A stretch of 64,000 nucleotides of DNA from Methylocapsa sp044226135 (GTDB taxonomy: Bacteria > Pseudomonadota > Alphaproteobacteria > Rhizobiales > Beijerinckiaceae). The stretch spans positions 21,153 to 85,152 of the forward strand of contig NZ_JBGAHM010000014.1 in NCBI RefSeq assembly GCF_044226135.1, written 5' to 3'. This document shows, one piece after another, positions 9,382 through 15,841 of the stretch. The translations under genes and the position numbers were made by a program. Position 1 is the first letter of the stretch, and each line of letters opens with the position of its first letter. The notes beneath the pieces were generated by a model. It saw only the letters and a list, made by a program, of their open reading frames with translations. It was not told the DNA's origin and made no database searches.

Positions 9382-9399
9382 CCTAAAACATGTTTTAGG
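9382..9399. promoter_or_regulatory. perfect 18-bp palindromic operator between kinase and response regulator
   Basis: CCTAAAACATGTTTTAGG equals its own reverse complement. It lies in the divergent region between the histidine kinase gene (start 9115) and the response regulator gene (start 9608). A near copy is at 1794-1811 ahead of a PEGPGN gene. Perfect dyads of this length in a divergent promoter usually bind a dimeric regulator. Autoregulation by the OmpR-type protein is the simple reading, although OmpR-family proteins more often bind direct repeats, so another regulator is possible. Confidence 0.65.
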
Positions 9400-9607
9400 C
9401 GCCGCACACGCCTCACGGCGTTTGTGAAAGGTCTTCCAGAACAATAAATTGATGAATAGCCTCCGCGATTTCTGAAGGAGCTGCGGCGCCTCTTCAAGCA
9501 ATGTTCATCCTTCCGGCCTGAAATTTGGCCGCAAGCGAAGCATTTATGCAAGCGAAGCTTTCCTGAACGAACGCCGCGCGCCGTCGCGGCGCGGAGGTCC
9601 AAAGAGC

Positions 9608-10312
9608 ATGCGCATCGACAACGAAGCCGTTTCGCGCCGGGGGCCGATCCTGATCGTCGAGGACGAATTTCATATCGCCAAGGCGATCGGGGATGAATTG
9701 AGCGCCGAAGGATATGAGACGGTGACGGCGCGCACCGTTTCGGACGGGGTCGAGGCGGCGCGCGCGCTCGATCCGGCGCTGATCATCGCCGACCGCATGG
9801 TCGACGACGTCGACAGCCTGACGATGATCGACCGCTTCGGGCGGGGCGAGGCCCGTCCGCCGGTGCTGTTCGTGAGCGGCCTCGCCTCGGTCGACGAACG
9901 CATTCGCGCGCTCAAGGGCGGCGGCGACGATTATCTGACGAAGCCGTTCTCCCTTGGCGAACTTTCGGCTCGCGTCGGCGCGCTGCTGCGCCGGCGTCAG
10001 GACGCGGCCGAGACGTCTCTCGCGGTGGGGCCGCTGCGTCTCGACCTTCTCGCGCGCACGGCCGCGCGCGGCGCGCGGGCGATCGAGCTTCTGCCGGCGG
10101 AGTTCAAGCTGCTCGAATATCTGATGCGCAACGCCGGCCAGACGGTGACGCGCGCCATGCTGCTCGGGGACGTCTGGGGCTATCGCGCGATGCCGCGGAC
10201 CAATCTCGTCGACGTGCATATCGGCAAGCTTCGCCGCAAGCTCGAAGCCGACGGCGAGCCGCCGCTGCTCCACAGCGTGCGCGGCGTCGGCTTCACGCTG
10301 CGCGTCGATTAA
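9608..10312 (+). CDS. OmpR/PhoB-family response regulator
   Basis: A 234-aa transcription factor with a strong GGAGGT site 9 bases before the ATG. The receiver domain occupies residues about 15-130: acidic pair in LIVEDEF, phospho-acceptor Asp in ALIIADRM, Thr/Ser position in LFVSGL, and the Lys of YLTKPF. The winged-helix trans_reg_C domain fills about 140-230 (ELLPAEFKLLEYLMRNAG ... NLVDVHIGKLRRKL ... SVRGVGFTLRVD). All switch residues are present. It is divergently paired with the kinase at 7745-9115. Its target genes may include those with the 18-bp palindrome. Confidence 0.93.
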   Translation: MRIDNEAVSRRGPILIVEDEFHIAKAIGDELSAEGYETVTARTVSDGVEAARALDPALIIADRMVDDVDSLTMIDRFGRGEARPPVLFVSGLASVDERIRALKGGGDDYLTKPFSLGELSARVGALLRRRQDAAETSLAVGPLRLDLLARTAARGARAIELLPAEFKLLEYLMRNAGQTVTRAMLLGDVWGYRAMPRTNLVDVHIGKLRRKLEADGEPPLLHSVRGVGFTLRVD

Positions 10313-10419
10313 TCGACCGTTCGGTCCGAAGTTTTTGACAGGCTGGCGAGGAAGCGCCGCGGGCGAGGTTTCGCGGGCGCGGCAGGGCGGCCGCGAAACC
10401 ACAGGCCCGGCGCCTCCGG

Positions 10420-10653
10420 TCAATCGGAGAAATTGCCGGGGCCTTCGGGCGCGCCGGGGCGCGCGCCGTCTTCATGATTGGCGCTCCCGCCATAGGGGGC
10501 GCCGAAGCGCGACGGCGCGGCGTCAGGCGCCGCGCCCCTGAAGACGCCGTAATAGTCGCGCGGCGCGTGGTCGCGCGGCGCGGGCGTTTTCGCCATGCTT
10601 GCGGCGGATGCGAGAAGGGCGAGGCCGAGACCCAATCCAGTCGCTGTTTTCAT
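10420..10653 (-). CDS. small secreted protein with C-terminal PEGPGNFSD tail, paralogue 3
   Basis: A 77-aa protein. The ATG at 10653 has a GGAG site (ACGGAGCAAAGACG) and starts a signal peptide (MKTATGLGLGLALLASAAS then MA). The longer frame to 10755 lacks signal logic and is rejected. The mature part has DYYGVFRG, matching DYVGLYQ of the copy at 1890. It ends in GARPGAPEGPGNFSD, the same tail as the copies at 1890 and 2379. It converges on the response regulator gene, 107 bases away. The function is unknown; the conserved tail suggests sorting, binding or processing. Confidence 0.75.
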   Translation of the reverse strand: MKTATGLGLGLALLASAASMAKTPAPRDHAPRDYYGVFRGAAPDAAPSRFGAPYGGSANHEDGARPGAPEGPGNFSD

Positions 10654-10800
10654 CGTCTTTGCTCCGTCTGAGGCCGGCTGCTGGCGCAACCATGAGAAAG
10701 ACGGGGCGGGACGGCGATTTATTCCGGCGAAATTGTCGTCGCGGCGGTTTTCCATGCGCCGGACACACAGGAAAATCCACAGGAGGCGCTACGGGCGACT

Positions 10801-11592
10801 CTACAGGGACGCGGCGGACAGCGCCTGCTGGAGCGCGCGCAGCTCCTCCGGCGCGGCGTCGGAGACGGCCCAGAAGACGAGCCCGTCCCGCGTCCACCTC
10901 AACAGGTTGAATCCGTCGCGCGTGGCCGCGGCCGGCGCCGTGTCGGCCGCTCCGGGCGCGGCCGGCCAGATCAACAGATTGACGACGTGCCGGCCGTGTT
11001 CATACACAAGCGCGGCGACGGTGCGGCCGTCGAGATAATCGACCCTTCCGCCGCGCATCGGAAATCCCTTCGCGGCGAGATCGACGACGGGCGGCGAGAA
11101 ATCGAGCCGGCCGGCGAACCACGGCTTGACCGTGTGGCGGTCGGAGGAAACGACGTCGGTGAGGTGGTCGGCGAGCAGCGAGCGGACATGGCTCGCGACG
11201 ATCTCGTCCTGCAGGGGGGCCGCGCGCTGGAGCGGGCCGAAAACGAGCGTCAGGGACGCGGCGAGGAGCGCCGCCGACGCAGGCAGGCTCCAGCGCCCAA
11301 GCCGGTCGAGCCGTCTCGCGGCCCGTCCGGACGCCGGGCGCGCCGCACGCGCGGCCTCGTTTTCGATCGCCGCGACGACGCGGGCGCGCAGATCGTCGGG
11401 CGCGCGCCAGCGGACGCCGCGCGCGCCGATCAGCACGCCAAGCTCGCGTCGCTCCCGGGCGTAGGCGGCGCAGCCCGGGCACGCGTCGAGATGGCGTTCG
11501 ATCTCGCTCATGTGCAGGGCGTCGAGCTCGCCGTCGACGAAGGCGTCGAGAGCGAGTTCGCGGCCAGGGCAGGGCGGCTGCCGCGCGCTCAT
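10801..11592 (-). CDS. zinc-finger anti-sigma factor
   Basis: A 263-aa membrane anti-sigma factor of the ChrR/RseA-like zf-HC2 class. The cytoplasmic N-terminus carries the zinc-binding motif HLDACPGC at residues about 33-40, which holds the cognate sigma factor. A single TM follows near residues 100-120 (LPASAALLAASLTLVFG). The rest is a periplasmic domain of about 140 residues that would sense the signal. The gene overlaps the ECF sigma gene by four bases (ATGA), so the pair is translationally coupled. The periplasmic sensor is long for the class and might read redox or copper state, given the cupredoxin in the same operon; that is inference. Confidence 0.88.
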   Translation of the reverse strand: MSARQPPCPGRELALDAFVDGELDALHMSEIERHLDACPGCAAYARERRELGVLIGARGVRWRAPDDLRARVVAAIENEAARAARPASGRAARRLDRLGRWSLPASAALLAASLTLVFGPLQRAAPLQDEIVASHVRSLLADHLTDVVSSDRHTVKPWFAGRLDFSPPVVDLAAKGFPMRGGRVDYLDGRTVAALVYEHGRHVVNLLIWPAAPGAADTAPAAATRDGFNLLRWTRDGLVFWAVSDAAPEELRALQQALSAASL

Positions 11593-12293
11593 GGCGTCTG
11601 TCCTTCCGGGTCGTCGCGCCGCCAGAGCTCGCCGAAAAGCTGGCGGGCGCGGGACAGCCGCGACATGACCGTGCCGACCGGCGCGCCGACGACTTCGGCG
11701 ATCTCGCGATAGGACAGGTCCTCCATCTCGCGCAGCACGAGAACTTCGCGGAAGGCTTCCGGCAGGCGCATCAGCGTGCGGCGCACGCCGCGCGCGACGC
11801 CGTCGCGCAGAAGCGCGACCTCGGGGTCGTCGCTTTCGTCGGCGACGGCCTCGACTTCGAAATCGCCCGGCTGCGACTCGCCGCCGCCGCGCCCGCGCCG
11901 CGCGCGCCAGTCGAGGTGGCAGTTGCGGACGATGGCGAAAAGCCAGGGCCGCGCCGCTTCGCCGCGAAACGTCATGAAGCCGCGCAGGGCGCGCAGCATG
12001 GCGTCCTGGGTGATGTCCTGCGCCGCGTCGGCGTCGCGCGCGAGATAGCGCGCGAGCGTATAGGCCGCGTCGAGATGCGGCAGCACCTGCCGCCGGAACC
12101 GCTCGACGTCGGCGGCGGTCGGCGCCGTTTCGGGTTTTTCGCGCGTGAGGCCGACGATATGGGCGAGCGCCAGAACGCCTTCGGCGAAGGCCGAAACGCC
12201 TGCGGCGAGCGGCCGCGGCAGGCTCTTTGGCGCCGCGGCCGCCGGGCGTGGCCAGCCGGCGCGGGCCGGCGCCTGCGGGGCGAACGCGGTCAT
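11589..12293 (-). CDS. ECF-type RNA polymerase sigma factor
   Basis: A 234-aa group IV sigma factor. Region 2 lies at about 70-135 (AAYTLARYLARDADAAQDITQDAMLRALRG in split form, then PWLFAIVRNCHLDWRAR) and region 4 at about 170-225 (LPEAFREVLVLREMEDLSYREIAE then GTVMSRLSRARQ). The first 50 or so residues are an Ala/Pro-rich extension not seen in typical 170-200-residue ECF factors. A later start is possible, but the ATGA overlap with the cupredoxin gene supports this one. It is coupled at both ends, to the cupredoxin upstream and the anti-sigma factor downstream. Confidence 0.92.
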   Translation of the reverse strand: MTAFAPQAPARAGWPRPAAAAPKSLPRPLAAGVSAFAEGVLALAHIVGLTREKPETAPTAADVERFRRQVLPHLDAAYTLARYLARDADAAQDITQDAMLRALRGFMTFRGEAARPWLFAIVRNCHLDWRARRGRGGGESQPGDFEVEAVADESDDPEVALLRDGVARGVRRTLMRLPEAFREVLVLREMEDLSYREIAEVVGAPVGTVMSRLSRARQLFGELWRRDDPEGQTP

Positions 12294-12655
12294 CGGCGCG
12301 CCTTCACGACGACCCTCCCCGTCATGTGCGGATGCAGCGAGCAGATATAGGGATAGTCTCCTTCGGCCGCGAATGTGAAGGAAAACGGGTCGTCCGTGTC
12401 GAGCGCTCCCGAGCGCAGGCCGTCGGCCGCGCCGACCACCGTGTGGGGAATGTCGTCATGGTTGACCCATGTCACGCGGTCGCCCGGCGCGACGATAATC
12501 TCGGCCGGATTGAAAGAGAAATTGTCGATTTTGACCATCGCCTCCTCCGCGACCGCGGGGCGCGCGGCAAGGAGCGCGGCGAGCGCCGCGGCGCAGGCGC
12601 GCCCTAGCCGCGCGCGGCGGCCTCCCGACGCCGCCTTTTCAACGGACAAAGCCAT
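12290..12655 (-). CDS. periplasmic cupredoxin (plastocyanin/amicyanin-like type I copper protein)
   Basis: A 121-aa exported blue-copper protein. After a signal peptide (AALAALLAARPAVAEEA) comes a single cupredoxin fold. The type I copper ligands are visible: His in DDIPHTVVG and the Cys-His-Met loop in YICSLHPHM. It would carry one electron in the periplasm. GGGAGA lies before the ATG. It sits between a metallophosphoesterase and an ECF sigma gene, with a four-base overlap into the sigma gene, so it is probably part of the regulon or signal chain of that sigma factor. Confidence 0.92.
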   Translation of the reverse strand: MALSVEKAASGGRRARLGRACAAALAALLAARPAVAEEAMVKIDNFSFNPAEIIVAPGDRVTWVNHDDIPHTVVGAADGLRSGALDTDDPFSFTFAAEGDYPYICSLHPHMTGRVVVKARR

Positions 12656-12676
12656 GACCCGTCTCCCTGCGAAGGC

Positions 12677-13624
12677 TCAGCCGGCGAGCGGCGCGTCGAC
12701 GATGGCGAGCGGCTCGTCGGCGCGGCTGAAGGTCACGGTCGCGACGCCGAGCGACTTGCGCAGCTCCCCGGCCGGAAGCAGCATCGGCCCCGGCGAGGGC
12801 GCGGACCCCGGCGCCGGCTGCGGAAAGGCGGTCGAGCGCGCGGTATGGAAGGCGACCCGGCCTTCGACTTTCTGCATGACCTGGTGGATATGGCCGTTGA
12901 GCACGGTCACCGAGCCGAAACGGCCAAGGGCGGCCAGCGCCGCGGCGCCGTCGGCGGTGCCCCAGCCCCAGTCCGGATAGACCGTCCAGAGCGGAATATG
13001 GGCGAACACCACGATCGGCGTCGAGGACGGGAGGCCGGCGACGTCGCGCCTCAGCCAGTCGAGCTGCTCCGCGCCGAGCGCGCCGAGCCCGCCGCCCTGA
13101 AGGTTCGCGACGTTGACGAGGCCGATGAAATGAAGCCCGCGCGCGTCGAAGCTGCGCCAGCCGAGGCCCGACGAGCCCTCGCCGTAACGGGCGAGAAACA
13201 GCCGGCCCGGCTCGTCGTCGATGAAATCATGCTCGCCCGGAACGAAGAAGACGGGAATTCCGGCGGCCTTGATGATCGCGTCGGCGTCGTCGAACTCCTG
13301 CGCTCTTGAAAGATGCGTCACGTCGCCGGTGTGGAGCATGAAGTCGGGCTTTTGCGGCAGGGCCCTGATCCTGTCGATCGCCTGCGCCAGCGTGGCGCGC
13401 GCGTCGGGATTCGCCGCCTTGGAGAAGCCGATGTGGCTGTCGCTGATCTGCGCGAAGGAGAAGGCGGCGGGCTCGGCGAAAGCGTTCGCGAGCCCGACCG
13501 AGCGCGGCAGGCCGCCGCCCGCGGTCCATATCAGTCCGGCGCCGGCCCAGCGCATGCAGTCGAGAAAGCCGCGGCGATCGACGCCGTCTTCGCCCGGGCG
13601 GCGGTTTTCGTCGTCGTGCCGCAT
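12677..13624 (-). CDS. exported calcineurin-type metallophosphoesterase
   Basis: A 315-aa Tat-exported hydrolase. The ATG at 13624 follows GGGAGGGAT; the frame is open to 13684 but that extension runs before the Tat signal. A twin-arginine motif (VDRRGFLDCMRWAG) leads the signal peptide. The metallophosphoesterase motifs are in order: QISDSHIG (DxH), HTGDVTHL (GDxxH-like), VPGEHDF (GxxHD in place of the usual GNHD), FAHIPLW and NGHIHQV (GHxH). The substrate could be a phosphodiester or a nucleotide. It is the first gene of the four-gene operon running down to the anti-sigma factor. Confidence 0.9.
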   Translation of the reverse strand: MRHDDENRRPGEDGVDRRGFLDCMRWAGAGLIWTAGGGLPRSVGLANAFAEPAAFSFAQISDSHIGFSKAANPDARATLAQAIDRIRALPQKPDFMLHTGDVTHLSRAQEFDDADAIIKAAGIPVFFVPGEHDFIDDEPGRLFLARYGEGSSGLGWRSFDARGLHFIGLVNVANLQGGGLGALGAEQLDWLRRDVAGLPSSTPIVVFAHIPLWTVYPDWGWGTADGAAALAALGRFGSVTVLNGHIHQVMQKVEGRVAFHTARSTAFPQPAPGSAPSPGPMLLPAGELRKSLGVATVTFSRADEPLAIVDAPLAG

Positions 13625-13670
13625 CGCAGATCCCTCCCGTCCGGGCGCAAAGCGCGTCCCGTTCAAAGGG

Positions 13671-14714
13671 TCATGACGGCGCAACGTCCGGCCTTATTCC
13701 CGGAGGGCGCATATTTTTTGGCGCCCGTCGAAGCCGGCCCGGCGCGCCGTCGCCCGCGGCGTCGTGGTCTTCGACCCTGCGCAGGGTGCGGCGCAGGCTT
13801 TGCGGGGACTGGCCGAAGAAGCGCAGAAAGGCCCGACGCATGCGGTCGCGATCGGCGAAGCCGGAGTCGCGGGCGACGACGTCGAGGGAATGCCGTCCGG
13901 TTTCGAGCATCGTCCGCGCCGTTTCGAGCCGCAGCCGCTCCACCGCCTTCGCCGGCGACAGGCCGGTCTCCTCGCGGAAGACGCGGCTGAACTGGCGCGG
14001 GCTCAGGCTGGCGGCGCCGGCGAGCGCCTCCACCGTCAGCGGATCGCCGAGGCGCTCCTTGGCGTAGGCGAGCGCGCGGCGCACCCGGTCGGAACGCGGG
14101 TCGAGCTCGAGCAGGGCCGAGAACTGCGACTGCCCGCCCGGGCGGCGATGATAGACGACGAGCTTGCGGGCGACGGCGCGGGAAAGCTCCGCGCCGTGGT
14201 CGTCCTCGATCAGCGCGAGCGTCAGGTCGATCGCCGCGCTCATGCCGGCCGACGTCCAGACGGCGCCGTCGCGGACGAAGATGCGGTCGGCGTCCACGGC
14301 GATTTTCGGAAAACGCTCCTGCAGCGCGCGCGCATGCGCCCAATGCGTCGTGGCGGCGCGGCCGTCGAGGAGCCCGGCCTCGGCGAGCGCGAAGGCGCCG
14401 GTGCACAGGCCCGCGACGCGGCGGCGTTCCCGCCCGGCCCGGGCGATATAGGCGCGAAGGACCGGCGAAATCGGGCGGGGCGAGAGCGCGCCCGGCACCA
14501 TCAGCGTGTCGGGCGGCGCTTCGGGCAAGCCGCCGAGCGGCTGCGTCTCGACGCCGATCCCGAGCGAGGAGCGGACGAGGCCGCCCGTCTCGGACATCGC
14601 CTTGAGCCTGTAGGCTTCGCGTCCGAGCGCCAGATTGGCGAATTCGAAGGCGCTCAGCGCGGCGACGCCCATGACCTGAAACCCGTCTTCCAGAATGAAG
14701 CCGACGCGCCGCAT
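13671..14714 (-). CDS. GlxA-type transcriptional regulator (DJ-1/PfpI domain + AraC HTH)
   Basis: A 347-aa regulator. Residues about 1-175 form a DJ-1/PfpI-like glutamine-amidotransferase fold with the nucleophile-elbow Cys in VAGLCTGAFALAEAG, probably used for ligand sensing and not catalysis. Residues about 210-315 form an AraC double HTH (SLSPRQFSRVFREETG, then DVVARDSGFADRDRMRRAF and a final FFGQSPQSLRR). It is transcribed away from the short-chain dehydrogenase at 14831, with only 116 bases between the starts, so it may control that gene. Its own target metabolite is not known. Confidence 0.92.
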   Translation of the reverse strand: MRRVGFILEDGFQVMGVAALSAFEFANLALGREAYRLKAMSETGGLVRSSLGIGVETQPLGGLPEAPPDTLMVPGALSPRPISPVLRAYIARAGRERRRVAGLCTGAFALAEAGLLDGRAATTHWAHARALQERFPKIAVDADRIFVRDGAVWTSAGMSAAIDLTLALIEDDHGAELSRAVARKLVVYHRRPGGQSQFSALLELDPRSDRVRRALAYAKERLGDPLTVEALAGAASLSPRQFSRVFREETGLSPAKAVERLRLETARTMLETGRHSLDVVARDSGFADRDRMRRAFLRFFGQSPQSLRRTLRRVEDHDAAGDGAPGRLRRAPKNMRPPGIRPDVAPS

Positions 14715-14830
14715 CGCCGTCCCCGGTCATGTCCGTATTCAACGCTTCTATGACATTTGCGACGCGCCTGTCGAGAGCTAGGGTCCGCCCGTCGAAACAC
14801 GCCAAGGCGATATGCCGAAAGGACAGGACA

Positions 14831-15634
14831 ATGGCCGAAGACAAGGGAACCGCGCTCGTCACGGGCGCATCGTCTGGCATCGGAGCGGTCTACGCCGACC
14901 GCCTCGCGGCGCGCGGCTTCGACCTCATTCTGGTCGCGCGCAACGAGGCCCGGCTGGCGGAGGTCGCGGCGCGGGTCGTCGCGCGTCACGGCGTCAAGGT
15001 CAGGACCCTGGCGGCCGATCTTGGCGCGGAAGACGGGCTGGCGAAGGTCGAAGCGGTCATCGACGAGGACGACACGATCTCCTGTCTCGTCAACAACGCC
15101 GGCTTCGGCAGCGCGGCCCCCATGGCCAGCGCCGACGTCCGCGAGATGCAGGCGATGGTGGCGATCAACATCGTCGCGCCCCTGCGCCTGACCTATGCGG
15201 CGGCGCGGACGTTCGTGGCGCGCGGCAGGGGCGCGATCGTCAACATCTCGTCGATCGTGGCGATCGGCCCGGAGCTGCTGAACGGCGTGTACGGCGGCAC
15301 GAAGTCCTTTATCCTCGCCTTCAGCCATTCGCTCCGCAAGGAGCTTGCGGGCACGGGCGTCTCGGTGCAGGTCGTGCTGCCGGGAGCCACCGGAACCGAG
15401 TTCTGGGACACGGCCGGCCTGCCGGCGAGCAACCTGCCGACCGAATGGGTGATGTCGGCCGCCGACCTCGTCGACGCCGCCCTCGTCGGCCTCGAACGCG
15501 GCGAGTTCGCGACCATTCCCTCGCTGATGGACGCGTCGGAATGGGACGCCTGGGAAGCGGCGCGGGCGAAGATGCTGCCGCATCTGTCGAACGCCACGCC
15601 GGCGGAGCGGTATCGGGAAAAGGCGGAGCCTTAA
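14831..15634 (+). CDS. short-chain dehydrogenase/reductase
   Basis: A 267-aa NAD(P)-dependent oxidoreductase with a Rossmann fold. The cofactor motif is VTGASSGIG near residue 10 and the structural motif is NNAGFG. The catalytic Ser is in NISSIVA and Tyr-x-x-x-Lys in YGGTKSF. An AGGAC site precedes the ATG at 14831; the open frame back to 14729 has no such site. The sequence groups with the classical DltE/YqjQ-like SDRs of unknown substrate. It is divergent from the GlxA-type regulator. Confidence 0.9.
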   Translation: MAEDKGTALVTGASSGIGAVYADRLAARGFDLILVARNEARLAEVAARVVARHGVKVRTLAADLGAEDGLAKVEAVIDEDDTISCLVNNAGFGSAAPMASADVREMQAMVAINIVAPLRLTYAAARTFVARGRGAIVNISSIVAIGPELLNGVYGGTKSFILAFSHSLRKELAGTGVSVQVVLPGATGTEFWDTAGLPASNLPTEWVMSAADLVDAALVGLERGEFATIPSLMDASEWDAWEAARAKMLPHLSNATPAERYREKAEP

Positions 15635-15841
15635 GGCGCGCGCCGGACGACGCGCGGACGGCGGCCGCGCCCGCGAGGGTCCGCCCGATGGCCAGGGCTT
15701 TGTCGCCGCGGCGGAGACGGTCGAGCCAGAGAGCGCGGCGCGTTCGAGCCGCGCTCCGACGCGGCGGCGGGCGGCCAAAGACCGCAAAATCCCGCCGGCG
15801 CTCCTGCCCGGCGCGCGGTCGCGGATCGGCTGAAGCCGGCG

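Noticed and set aside
13663..14880. A 405-residue minus-strand frame overlapping the GlxA-type regulator
   Set aside because: It is the Arg/Pro-rich alternative frame of the regulator gene without any motif.
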